Origin: JAGVPT01 sp963843065
Lineage (GTDB): Bacteria; Bacteroidota; Ignavibacteria; UBA10030; UBA8401
Length of the DNA: 21,679 nucleotides
Reading direction: 5' to 3'
Assembly (NCBI GenBank): GCA_963843065.1
Contig: CAWJKX010000014.1
Coordinates: 1-21,679, forward strand
Shown here piece after piece: positions 8,020 through 17,426 of the stretch. Each line of letters opens with the position of its first letter. Position 1 is the first letter of the stretch. The position numbers and the translations under genes are program-made. The notes under the pieces were generated by a model. The model had not been told where the DNA came from. It saw only the letters and a list, made by a program, of their open reading frames with translations, and ran no database searches.

Positions 8020-8411
8020 ATGGCCGATCCGGTTTGTCATGCGACCCAGGGTGCATTAATGATGGTCGCCCCTTTTATTTCCCGCATACGTAAAAGAGTC
8101 GTTCTCTGGACGCTCGTCTGTGTCGGGGCAGTGCTCGGAGATTCCCCGACCTCCTGGGAGTATACGGATATTTGGTTAAGCACGACAGCGGGGAATTATA
8201 CGAGAGCGCCCATCTAGGTCCAATCAGCAAAGTGCTGGTGTTTATTCCGATGTATGGCCTCCACCTCTCGCTCGATCTCATTATGCATGAGTATGAAAGA
8301 GAGTCGGGTCTCTACAAAGAATGGCTCTGGCTCGAGGTGCTGATGTGGATAGTAAATATTGTTTTGATCTATGCGTTCGTTCGGGTTTGGAAAAAAAATA
8401 GGCAGACATAG
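8020..8411 (+). CDS. small membrane protein, one frameshift
   Basis: Two overlapping frames make one protein of about 130 residues. The first reads from ATG 8020 through a hydrophobic segment VLWTLVCVGAVLGD; the second continues as FPDLLGVYGYLVKHDSGELY and carries further hydrophobic segments (LVFIPMYGLHLSLDLIMH and the stretch from WLWLEVLMWIV) to a basic C-terminus. Adding one T at the TT of 8142-8143 joins them as GD-FPDLLGVYG, which resembles the D-(L/F)-PD-(L/I) motif of YdjM-like membrane metal-dependent hydrolases; together with His at residue 7 and later His residues, a metal-binding membrane enzyme is possible but not shown. The two halves read separately make no sensible protein. 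Confidence 0.55.
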
Positions 8412-8625
8412 CGACCGCTGGGCCGGAATGCATAGCTTGTGCTGCTATGCACTTCTTTCGCCCGACTCATTCTATCAGCTCAAGCTCGCCGCTGTCGAAG
8501 AGGAGGGAATTGAACTCGAAGTAAATCACCCACTGCAGGATGATTAACTGCTCTAAGAAAACTGCACGATCTTGCACTTCACACTTTTCTGATCATTCCC
8601 CTTCGAGCATTCGAGATACGGCTCA
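8412..8625. other. spacer with one possible 39-codon ORF
   Basis: This gap separates the small membrane protein from the 3' end of the PAP2 gene. An ATG frame at 8428-8547 (plus) encodes 39 residues, starting MHSLCCYALLSPDS and ending EVNHPLQDD. It has no visible ribosome binding site and no family I recognise. It could be a small protein, the end of a broken gene, or chance. No terminator hairpin is obvious. Confidence 0.2.
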
Positions 8626-9464
8626 TCAAAAGGTATACCGGACGCAAAGACCGTCGGCCGTCGGCATGATGGAGAGTCCTTCATGTTCCCCGCTTTGCCC
8701 CTCGCGTTCTCGTTCGCGTGAAACTACATAAAGACCCGATGCAATCCCGAGTGCACTGCCGACCAGCACATCGGATGTCCAGTGCTCAGTGAAGCGCACA
8801 CGCGAATATGCGGTTAACGAAGCGAATCCATACAGCCCGATCCGTGCAAGTGGATGGTCAATCTGCTCGGCTAATACAGTCGACATTGCAAATGCAACGA
8901 CGGAATGCCCCGAAGGAAATGCTTGCCCCTCGGCGCTCCACTGAAATCCTTTGAAGTTCCACGCATCGCCCCCCGGGCCCGATCTCGCGGTCATATAACG
9001 AAGTGCCACCATCACTGTGCCGGAGAGGGCCAGGCTTTCGAGAACGAGACGGCCGGTAACGCGGATATTCTTTTCCCCCGAAACGAGTCCTGCGGCATAC
9101 AACCCCGCTGAAAAAATACTCGCGTATTCCATCTCACCGTAGTACGTTTCAGAATCCCATGCGGAGTGAGGGAGTTGGTCATCTGTTTCAATACTGAATG
9201 TTCTATAGAGATAGTTGTCTGCGGAGATCACGCCAAGCGTGCCCGCCAACGCTCCCCCAGCGATCATCCAATCCCGGCCCGAGAACGTTACAGGTGCCGA
9301 CCAGAAAGAGAGCCCATCCTGCAAAGCGATTTTTGCATCGGTCAGGACAACGCGGTAAAAGACCGGAGACGCCGCAGAATCCTGTGCAAGTGCGTTGAGC
9401 TTTACACCGCAGCAAAGGAGAAAGAGAAGCAGAAAACGGCGCAGCAGGGAAACGGTCTCGGCAT
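8626..9464 (-). CDS. secreted PAP2-superfamily phosphatase, frameshift in signal peptide region
   Basis: A phosphatidic acid phosphatase type 2 protein acting on lipid or polyprenyl phosphates outside the inner membrane. The three PAP2 motifs can be seen: a degenerate motif 1 in ALRYMTARSGPGG, motif 2 FPSGHSVVAFAMS, and motif 3 SRVRFTEHWTSDV, with the catalytic histidines of motifs 2 and 3 present. The motif-bearing frame stays open upstream of 9324 and encodes a clear signal peptide (LLRRFLLLFLLCCG, then LNALAQD) but has no start of its own. An ATG at 9464-9462 lies in another frame and gives MPRPF; restoring one base in the GGG/AAA run at 9447-9452 fuses the two. This gives about 279 residues. 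If the frameshift is not accepted, the only in-frame start is TTG at 9324, which would lack the signal peptide. Confidence 0.8.
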
Positions 9465-9584
9465 GGTTAAGGGAAATGAAGAATGGAGAATTTCATGGAG
9501 ATATGAGGCATCATATTCATTGCAATGTGCAACATAAAATATGTGAAAAATATACTCAAATATTCGCACCATTCCAACGCTGGG

Positions 9585-9761
9585 TAGCGTCCTAATTTAG
9601 GAAAGGTGTGAAGCTTGCTCACGCAAATCCCCAGGGGATGGCTTCGCCAAATGTCTGGACCCACAGAGAATGGTATATGTTTCCCTTGCGGCTTAGCGTC
9701 TTTGCGCGATATTTGAGCACACTTAAAGTCCCTTGGGCTTTGTTCTAATTAAGACACTAAA
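9585..9761. mobile_element. 177-bp MITE-like element with 9-bp target-site duplication
   Basis: The direct repeat AACGCTGGG occurs at 9576-9584 and 9762-9770. Directly inside it are imperfect terminal inverted repeats: left TAGCGTCCTAATTTAGGAAA and, from the other end, TAGTGTCTTAATTAGAACAA. The interior is non-coding; it includes the stretch GCGGCTTAGCGTCTTTGCGC near 9690, which recalls the sequence near 3040. No transposase is encoded. The family is not recognised. Confidence 0.65.
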
Positions 9762-9770
9762 CGCTGGGGT

Positions 9771-10542
9771 TACGGTTGAGGTGATCTGTCAGGCACCTTC
9801 CTAATTTTTTAGCCAGTAACCGATGTTCCGCAAAAATCTTTTTTGGCACACCCCTAACCCCTCTCGCTTTCGCCACACGCTCACATACTAGGGGAACGGC
9901 GGGGTAAGGCGTGTCTTTTGTTTGGTGGAGCTACTTCTCTTCATGAATTCTTCAGAATGTGTGACATCAATCGGTAAATATTTTAACATCTCGCGATTTT
10001 CCCGATAATGGTGTCCGACAGCTGCGAAAAAATGCGAAATGTTACTCCGCTCAACGCAGTTGTGGTGCGATTTGGTCTTTTTGAAGAAGATAACCGAAAT
10101 CTCATGCAGACAATGATTCCCGTCACAAACGAGATAATGTGACTGCGGCATCTCCTAGTATAAGCCATTTTTCACCGTATGACGTGCTGGGTGAACATCT
10201 TCACCATATTAGCGTTTTCTAATTGGTTTTAAAGAAATCAAGTTTACTTTGACGAATCAAAACATTATATTTTCGCTATCCATCCGAGTTATTAAAACTA
10301 AAGACTGTTGTCTCCAGAGTAAATTCTGGTTGTGCATTCGTGGGAAATAGGAATTATTTCGTCTGAGACACATGAGTGGGACTCAAGTGGCGGAGCTGTA
10401 AGAATTTGGATGAGAACTATTAAGTGATGGTAGGCTCGAACGCCGATTACTGCTGAAATGAGATAAGGTTCGGATAATCCGCGCCACTTTTAGAAACGTG
10501 TCTATAATAAAGAGTCTAACTTTTCACCGAAAGGATTAAAGG
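9771..10542. other. long gene-poor region upstream of the porV-like gene
   Basis: No convincing gene is seen. A minus-strand frame at 9888-10151 encodes 87 residues, starting MPQSHYLVCDGNH, with several His and Cys residues but no family I recognise; it may be the degenerate tail of an old insertion. The stretch 10240-10290 is AT-rich (TTTACTTTGACG, then ATTATATTTTC) and could contain a promoter for the gene at 10543, with a 250-base leader, but no clear -35/-10 spacing was found. No riboswitch fold is recognised. The leader ends with AAAGGATTAAAGG just before the ATG, a reasonable ribosome binding site. Confidence 0.35.
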
Positions 10543-11656
10543 ATGATGAGACGAAGCACGATGCTTCTCTGGACAATGCTGGGGGCGGGTATTTTCCAGT
10601 CAGTCTTCGCGCAAGCGACCACGACCGCCGTTCCTTTCCTGATGATCGCTCCCGACTCACGCGCGAGCGGTATGGGAGAATCGGGCGTTGCTTTGGCCGA
10701 CGATGCATGGGCGACATACTGGAATCCGGCAGGCTATGTTTTTCAATCCGGACCGAGGCAGCCGCCACGTACTCGGATTGGCAGCCGGCACTCAATCCTG
10801 GGGACGTTTGGATTGCGAATATGGTATACAAGCAGGACATCGCGCAGTCGACGGAACAATGTCCGCAGCATTCACCTATCTCAACCAGGGGGATATTGGG
10901 CAGACATCAACAACGCGACCGTCATTCAGACATTCAAAAGCTACGATCTGGCGTTTGCGCTCGGGTATGCGACGAAGATTTCTAACGTTCTTGGCATCGG
11001 TTTCAACCTGAGAATTATTCACAGCGCGATATCGCCTTTCGGAGCGCCGGGTGAAACGGGAAATGGAATTTCGACCGGTTACAGTTTTGACGTTGGAATG
11101 CTCTACCATCCGCAGTCGCTTACCCTTCCTCTGGTGCACCAGAACCTCGAAGACAGGCTCAGCCTGGGGTTCAACCTCTCAAACATCGGGCCGAAACTCA
11201 CCTACGCCGACCCGGCGCTGGCAGATCCGATTCCGATGAACCTGCGTCTTGGCCTTGCATTAAAATTCTACAGAAGCCAGTACAACAACGCGACCTTCAT
11301 CGCCGATTTCAACAAGCTGCTCGTCAATGACACGAACAACGGTTCCGATCGGTTCTATAAGGCGCTCTTCACATCGTGGGGCGGGAGGACAATCGGCGAA
11401 GAGTTTCGCCAATTCGACACGGGGATAGGGTTCGAGTATTGGTACTGGATCTCCGAAACTTTTTGCTTTCCGGACGGGTTATTTCTATGAGGACCCCGCC
11501 TACGGCAGCCGCAAGTTTTTCACATTCGGCGCCGGCGTGCGCGTGGAGACGTACAAATTTGATTTCAGTTATATCGCCGCATCGGAGTCGGAGGATCCTC
11601 TCGGAGGGACACTCCGGTTTTCGCTCCTTGCTTCTTTTGGGGCTCTCGAACGCTGA
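10543..11656 (+). CDS. porV: PorV-type T9SS outer-membrane protein, four frameshifts
   Basis: PorV is an outer-membrane beta-barrel that carries T9SS cargo from the translocon to the sortase. A signal peptide (MMRRSTMLLWTMLGAG to VFAQA) is followed by the hallmark FLMIAPDSRASGMGESGVAL and DDAWATYWNPAG, typical of the PorV/PorQ family. The reading then crosses frames: a base is missing near 10751 (FQSG to TEAAATYSDWQPALNP), near 10852 (DIAQS to TMSAAFTYLNQGDIG) and near 10902 (to DINNATVIQTFKSYDLAFA). Near 11460-11464 a run of five Ts has one too many: removing it gives SETFAFRTGYFYEDPAYGSR and an end SLLASFGALER at 11656. The repaired product is about 370 residues, a normal length. The C-terminal part has alternating barrel strands. 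It could equally be one of several PorV-like paralogues. Directly downstream is a T9SS cargo gene. Confidence 0.8.
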
Positions 11657-11821
11657 CCGAGCGTATTCCGTGTTGGGCGGCCTGTCGTCAAGAGAAAAGT
11701 GAGACAGAGCACGGTAAGCGAAAGAAATGAAAGACATATTAAAAAAAGAACTCACGACAACCTCCGAGCGTGCCAATAGACTTCTTATCAACCAACATTC
11801 ACTAACAAACGAGGTTCATCT

Positions 11822-13316
11822 ATGAAACGTGCAATACGATTACTCGCCATAGCATTCTTTGTCCTTCTTGGCGTCAATTCCTCGCAATCGCAGTGGAGTC
11901 AAGATACTCTCCCTTATGGAGGTGCGGTACATTCCTTTGCCGTCAGCGGCACAAATCTCTTCGTGGGAACAGACACCGGCGGTGTTTTTCTTTCTACCGA
12001 CGACGGCGCTCACTGGATTTCGGCCGACAGCGGTTTTGCAACTAATGCAGTTAATGCCTTGGCAGTCAGCGGAACTAATCTCTTTGCAGCGGTTTTTGGT
12101 GTGGGCATCTTCCGTTCCAGCGACAATGGCAACACGTGGACAGGCGTGTTTACGGGAATGGATGCTTTTGATTATTCAATAGGAATTAGTGGAACGAATA
12201 TCCTGGTTGGCGCCGAAAATGGTATCATAGGTCTTTCCACCGACAATGGAAACGACTGGACATCTGTTACTACAGGTGTGACAAGCTCCAATATCACTTC
12301 TTTTGTCGTCAGCAACGACAGTCTGTTTGCAGCTTCCTTCGGAGAGGGAATCATTCGTTCGACAGACGGGCAATACGTGGACGCCGTCCAATTCCGGTTT
12401 GACGGACTCCACGGTGACTTGTTTAGCCAAGGTCGGGACGGATCTTTTTGCCGCGACTTATGGCGGTATCTTCATTTCCACCGACAATGGCATCAGCTGG
12501 AACGGCGCAAATACCGGACTTACAACCAGTTATTTATCATCTTTTGCAGTAGATGGCACAAGCCTTTTCGCCGGGGCGTACATAGGCGCCAGCAGCGTTT
12601 TCGAATCGAGCGATTATGGCACCACTTGGTACGACACAAGTGGAGTCTTGCCGTCCAGCGAACGGATTAATGCTTTAATTGCCAAAGATGGATATGTCTT
12701 TGCGGGAACTCCGGACACTTTGTACCGGCTCACGCTTCCCATCGTTTTCCCGGTTGAACTTACATCCTTCACTGCGTCCTCTACAAACCTCACAACGATG
12801 CTTGCATGGAAGACAGCAACGGAGATAAACAACGCGGGATTTGATATACAAAGGCGATTAGGCAGTACACAGCAGTGGACAAAAGTCGGCTCAGTCGCCG
12901 GCGCAGGCACAAGCAACAAACCCCATAGTTATTCTTTTAACGACAAAGTCGGAACTGCCGGAACATATTCGTACCGCTTGAAGCAGATCGACCATAACGG
13001 TGCGTTCACATATTCACAGCAGGTCCAGGTTTCAGTCGGCGGTGCGCCGAGGGTACTGGGATTGTCGCAAAACTTTCCCAATCCTTTCAATCCGACGACA
13101 AATATGCAATTCACTGTCCCGACGGACGGAAGGGTCACGTTGAAAGTGTATAACACGATCGGGCAGCTCGTTGCGACGCTCTTCGATGGAGTTGCTACGG
13201 CCGGACAGTATAACCAGGCAACATTCGATGGATCGCGGCTGGCGAGCGGTATATATTTTTCGCGGTTGGAGTTTAGCGGCAAAACGGAGTTGAAAAAGAT
13301 GCTGCTGTTGAAGTAG
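11822..13316 (+). CDS. secreted Asp-box beta-propeller with T9SS sorting domain, one frameshift
   Basis: A secreted or surface protein of about 497 residues. Signal peptide at 1-24 (MKRAIRLLAIAFFVLLGV to SQSQ). Six Asp-box (BNR) repeats of the S-x-D-x-G-x-x-W type follow: STDDGAHW, SSDNGNTW, STDNGNDW, STD-GNTW, STDNGISW and SSDYGTTW, as in sialidase-like and YCF48-like propellers. Next comes FPVELTSFTA with a TATEINNAGFDIQRR module, then a sorting domain with SQNFPNPFNPTT, VYNTIGQLVATLF and an ELKKMLLLK end. The frame changes at the GGG of 12368-12370, inside the fourth Asp-box, where one extra G (or two missing bases) breaks it; the repeat itself shows that both sides belong together. The substrate is unknown, and nothing shows enzymatic activity. 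The ribosome binding site is probably ACGAGG, 9-14 bases upstream. Confidence 0.85.
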
Positions 13317-13652
13317 CGCGATCGTTGAACAAAGCAACATCGTAGTTATTCTTTTCCCGCGCGCACTCCAGACCCTCAGGCTGACAAATGAAAAGTAGAG
13401 TCCATGTCATTCCGAGAATCCGGACAGTGCGGGGGGAGAGTCAACGAAGAGAGATTGCGTTACAAAATCCCCCCGCACGCTCCAGACCCCTCGCTCTGCT
13501 CGGGGTGACAATACGGAGAAGGAGTCCATGTCATTCCGAGAATTCGGATAGCGCGGGGGAGAGTCAACGAAAAGAGATTGTGTTACAAAATGCCCACACA
13601 CAATCCAGACCCTTCGCTCCGCTCAGGGTGACAATACGGAGAAGGAGTCCAT

Positions 13653-14044
13653 GTCATTCCGAGAATCTGGAATGTGCGTGGGGTTAATCATTGTAATTTT
13701 TTAGGGGGAAATAAGGCATAAGCATTACATGTACATCATGACCAACAAGACGATGACATTGTATACGGGGGTAACCAATAGCATGGAGCGGCGCGTTGAT
13801 CAACATAAATCGCATTTGATTCCAGGATTCACATCCCGTTATAAAATCTCGAAGCTTGTGTATTTTGAAGAATTTGATGACGTGCGCGATGCAATTGCAA
13901 GAGAAAAGCAGATCAAAGGCTGGACGAGGCGAAGAAAATAAATTTGATTACATCAACAAACCCTGAATGGAAAGATATTAGCCTTCGATGAATTGAAGGT
14001 TCGTCAGAATACGCCCCCCGCACAATCCAGACCCTCAGGGTGAC
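13653..14044 (+). mobile_element. hairpin-repeat unit carrying a GIY-YIG nuclease gene
   Basis: The left arm is at 13653-13683 (GTCATTCCGAGAATCTGG to the G-run) and the right arm at 14014-14044 (C-run to CAGGGTGAC). The arms match as inverted repeats at 24 of 31 positions. Between them lies about 330 bases holding the GIY-YIG gene, where the neighbouring units hold only about 30 bases. The layout is that of a gene-carrying unit among internally deleted relatives. Mobility is an inference: no target duplication can be defined inside the array. Confidence 0.5.
13729..13991 (+). CDS. small GIY-YIG family endonuclease, frameshifted at the 3' end
   Basis: A single-domain nuclease-like protein of about 87 residues. 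The core reads MYIMTNKTMTLYTGVTNSME, giving the two-part GIY-YIG motif (as MYI and LYTG), followed by ERRVDQHK with the conserved Arg, then GFTSRYKISKLVYFEEF and AIAREKQIKGWTRR, all standard for the short UPF0213-like group. The frame closes at 13941 after RRRK, but adding one base near 13929-13932 restores KKINLITSTNPEWKDISLR, the usual end of this group, to a TGA at 13991. The usual extra N-terminal residues (a KHYYVYI-type start) are only partly visible upstream (KHY, then MYI), without an in-frame ATG, so the start at 13729 is uncertain. The target of such stand-alone proteins is not established. Confidence 0.8.
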
Positions 14045-14599
14045 ATGGTAGAAGGATTGTCATTCCGAACGGAGCGAAGCGCAGTGAGGAATCCGGACAG
14101 CGCGGGGGGAGGGTCAACGAAAAAAGATTGCGTTACAAAATGCCCTCGCACATTCCAGACCCTCCCAAGGGTCCAAAGGATCCTTCGGAGGAGGCCTTTG
14201 GCACTCGCTCCGCTCGGAGTGACAGTATGGAGAAGGAGTCTGTATCATTCCGAGAATCCGGACAGTGCGGGGGGAGAGTCAACGAAGAGAGATTGCGTTA
14301 CAAAATCCCCCCGCACGCTCCAGACCCTCAGGCTGACAAATGAAAAGTAGAGTCCATGTCATTCCGAGAATCTGGGCAGCGCGGGGGAGAGTCAACGAAA
14401 AGAGATTGCGTTACAAAATGCCCTCGCACACTCCAGACCCTCCCAAGGGTCCAAAGGACTCCTTCCGGAGGATGCCTTCGGCATTCGCTCCGCTCAGGGT
14501 GATAAAGAAAAAGGAAGCATTACCCTCACGTCAGGCTTTATCTCTATAAGTTATAGACACTCCCCAGACTGCAAACATATTTACGAATAGGATATTCAG

Positions 14600-16950
14600 A
14601 TGAATTCTCAACGGGAAGCGCAAAACAATAACCAGCGCAATGAACATCACAGTGACGGCCCGATTGTGTCCCCTTTGTGGGAATACGTGGCAATTCTTCT
14701 CCGAGGGAAATGGATTATCCTGGCTTCGGTGTTTGTGGTTACCGGTCTTGCCGGCCTGTATGCGCTCGACACAAAACCTCTGTATGAAGCAAGCTCGCTT
14801 GTATTGATCGAAACAAAGCCGAACGATAAAGCGGGTCCTATGTTCGATTTCACGGGAGCGACGGCGTCGACCAAGATTACAAACGAAATTGAAATCCTGA
14901 AATCCCGGTCCACTTTGCAGGCCGTAGCCGAAGCACTTCTTTCCCAAAAATTCATCAACGACAAAAAGACGAGGATCATACCTATATCGGCCCCGGGGGC
15001 GGGGAGTATAGATTCGCTGGCAACCGTCGACGAGGTAGCAGAACGGTTGTCGGGAGCCGTCTATTTTACGCCGATCCATGAAACCGATATTGTCAAAATC
15101 ACTGCGAGCAGCAGCGACCCCGTGCAAGCCGCACTCATTGCCAATGTGTATACCGAAATTTACGCCTCACAGAATTAGGCGAGCCGTCCCCACCACGGCG
15201 ATCCGCGAAGTTCTGCAGTCGCAGCTCGACTCCAGGAAAACCTTGCTGGACTCAGCCGAAAATAACCTGCAGGAGTACATGCGTTCTTCCGGTGTCGTAT
15301 CACTCGATGCAGAGGGAAACAAAGTTGTAGACCAATTATCGGCGCTTGAGGCTCAGCGCGATGCCATCGATGTAGACAAAAGCTCGAGGTTGAAAACGCT
15401 CGCCTCTGTACAAGGAAGAATTTGGAAAGCTGGGACAGAGTTCTGCAAAGACGATTGAAGAATCAAACGACAGCTACATCAGTCTTCTCCAGGAACAGAT
15501 AGCGAAACTCGAAGTGCAGCGCGATATTGTCACCGCGCAAAACCCCGATCTTGTCGATCAAAAACTCTATTCGGACAAGTTGAAGGAAATAGACCAGCAG
15601 ATAGCATCGCTGAAAAAAACGCTTGGAGGCGGACAGAGGAATTCCTCAAGTCGGTGCTTCCCGGCACAGGGAACCAGGCGGGAGGGGGAGGGTCTTTTCT
15701 CGCCGAGGCAAAACAGAGAATCATCGAGCAGAGCATCGAACTGCAGGCTCTCGACGCACGAAAAAATGCGCTCGACGGCGTTATCCAGGACTATGAGAAA
15801 AAATTCAATCAGATCCCGAAGAAGAGCATGGATCTGGCGCGATTGCAGCGGACAAAGATGAGCAACGAAAAGCTCTACCTGCTTGTCGAAGAAAAATATA
15901 ACAAAGCGGCGATACAGGAAAAATCGGAATTCGGGTATGTGAACGTTGTCGACCCGGCCGTTGTACCGGTGAAGCCCGTGGGGACGCGGCTTCGCGTCTT
16001 TCTTGTTTTCGGGTTTATCGCCGGACTCTTCTTGGTGTCTTCATCACATACCTGTGGGGATTTATCGACGTGCGTGTCCGAACGCCGGAAGACTTAAAGC
16101 GTCACGGGTTTATCCTCCTCTCGACGGTCAGCAGTATGAAGCACGAAATAAAAGAAGATCAATGAAGATGCCAAGGGGAGCACCCGCGATCTCCGCTCGA
16201 TGTGCACCTTGTCTCTTTTTACAGACCGTTCGGACCCATTGCCGAGTCATACCGGCATTTGCGGACGAGTGTGCTGGCGACCCAGGAAGAAAACTCGCCC
16301 CGATGCATCATGATGACAAGCGCAATTCCAGGAGAAGGAAAAACGACTACGGTATGCAATCTTGCCATCTCACTCGCGCAGGCGGAGAAAAAAGTATTGC
16401 TCGTGAACGCAGACCTACGGCGTCCGGCGATCCACGAATTATTCGGGCTGACACACGAGAAGGGGCTTGCCGGTTTTCTGACCGGCGATGCGAGTCTTGA
16501 GGTGTACGCCAGCGGGAATCTCAGAACCTTGATATTATTGCTTCCGGAGAGCTTCCGGACAATCCTTCCGAACTACTCGGTTCGGAAAAGATGAAAGAAT
16601 TCATCCGGGCCATGAAGCAGGAGTACAATGTTGTGCTCGCCGACGCGCCGCCGTTGCTGGCCGTGACAGACGCTGCGGTAATTGCAAAAGAATCAGACGG
16701 CGTGGTGCTTGTTGTCTCCGCCGGGAAAACGAGGGTGAACGCTCTTTTGTCCGCAGCCGAGCTGCTTCACAACTTCGACGCAAAAATGCTCGGCGTGGTT
16801 CTCAATAATTTTGACATTCGGGCTTCCTTCGGCTCTTATGCATACGGCCACCCGCATGGCTACTATGGTTATGAATCAGGATACTACGGCTCGAATGGGA
16901 AGAAGAAATCAAAAAGTTCAACAAACCAGCGATTGGAATCTCATACCTGA
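14600..16950 (+). CDS. wzc: Wzc-type polysaccharide co-polymerase / tyrosine kinase, many frameshifts
   Basis: An inner-membrane protein that controls chain length and export of capsule or exopolysaccharide. The N-terminal Wzz domain has TM1 at residues 38-56 (WIILASVFVVTGLAGLYAL) and KPLYEASSLVLIE; a coiled-coil region follows (LDSRKTLLDSAENNLQEY, LLQEQIAKLEVQRD, LARLQRTKMSNEKLYLLVEE); then PVKPVGTRLRVFLVFGF and TM2, and a BY-kinase domain with Walker A SAIPGEGKTTT, Walker A' LLVNADLRRP (Asn where Asp is usual), Walker B VVLADAPPLL and a Tyr-rich tail with seven Tyr between about 16838 and 16890. The frame breaks near 15170, 15415, 15630, 16031, about 16150 and 16175 (a compensating pair) and 16522. 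Joined, it gives about 783 residues, normal for the family. The ribosome binding site is probably AGGATA before ATG 14600. Confidence 0.85.
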
Positions 16951-16990
16951 GTCAGTGTTTCGGTTTGAAGTATCGCAAAAAATGAGCGTC

Positions 16991-17010
16991 ATGTCCGCCT
17001 CTGCGGACAT
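16991..17010. repeat. short perfect hairpin after wzc
   Basis: ATGTCCGC (16991-16998) pairs with GCGGACAT (17003-17010) around CTCT. It lies 41 bases after the wzc stop codon, with no T-run, so it is not a classical terminator; it may stabilise the mRNA end or be part of a GTCATG...CCAGAG repeat. The remainder of 16951-17426 carries the palindromic repeat at 17096-17255 and no gene. Confidence 0.5.
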
Positions 17011-17095
17011 CCAGAGCAACCAAACTGAGATACGAAAAGATATCTCAAAATGAACTTTTGCCGACCCTTCTGCCGAAGGCATGGCTTCGCCAGAC

Positions 17096-17255
17096 GCTCC
17101 CGATAAAAAAACATCGGGACTTGCTCAGGATGTCCTTCGACGCGTTCGCTCCGCTCACTTGCTCAGGATGAACAGACTTTATTTATGCTTACAAAAAAGC
17201 ATGTTCATCCTGAGTAAGCGATACCGCTCGAAGAGCGGGAGAGCGCATCGAAGGA
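17096..17255. repeat. bipartite palindromic repeat (copy 3, inverted relative to copy 1)
   Basis: A GTCCCGAT-type hairpin half (from about 17096) is followed by the left arm CCTTCGACGCGTTCGCTCCG to GCTCAGGATGA (to 17171), a linker with ACAGACTTTATTTATGCTT (17172-17203), and a right arm 17204-17255. The 52-base right arm is the reverse complement of 3161-3211, with no mismatch seen, and the left arm is the reverse complement of the 38-bp units at 3392-3505. Copies 1 and 3 are thus the same element in opposite orientations, about 14 kb apart. Confidence 0.8.
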
Positions 17256-17426
17256 TGAGCAAATCTCGTTTAGGTGGGACGCATCGTCAATCTACGATTC
17301 TACGAATTGTAGATTCGTGGAGCGACCCGATGGGTCGTCAACCTCGCCGAGTCGAGTCTTCGACCGTCGGGAAAGATGAAATAACGTGTTCTTGAGATTC
17401 CACTAAAATTGAGGGTCAATAACACC

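Larger units (their letters stand above)
13356..14503. repeat. array of GTCATTCC hairpin repeats
   Basis: Repeat units start GTCATTCCGAG and end CAGGGTGAC or similar; the two ends are imperfect reverse complements, with a G-run/C-run at the inner edge (GTGCGGGGGG and CCCCCCGCAC). Units: a right half at about 13356-13384; full units at 13406-13509 and 13530-13632; a unit split by a gene, 13653-14044; and units at 14059-14223, about 14244-14337 and 14358-14503. In gene-free units the arms enclose a conserved loop of about 30 bases containing GATTGCGTTACAAAAT. The spacer AATACGGAGAAGGAGTCCAT is identical at 13510-13529 and 13633-13652, so part of the array arose by tandem duplication with a period of about 123 bp. 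Some units carry an additional tip (GGAGCGAAGCGCAGTGAGG) that others lack. Confidence 0.85.

Noticed and set aside
10310..10510. Possible riboswitch or small RNA in the long leader before the porV-like gene
   Set aside because: No known aptamer motif or convincing conserved stem set could be identified by eye.
11728..11823. Short 32-codon frame with an ATG before the propeller gene
   Set aside because: It is short, overlaps the next start, and has no ribosome binding site or recognisable sequence.
13388..13687. Open frames of about 70-100 codons across the hairpin array (also near 14045-14549)
   Set aside because: They are translations of the repeat units, with the same peptide recurring at each unit, and are not likely genes.
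13356..14503. Possible CRISPR array
   Set aside because: The repeats are long palindromic units with identical, not unique, spacers, and no cas gene is nearby.
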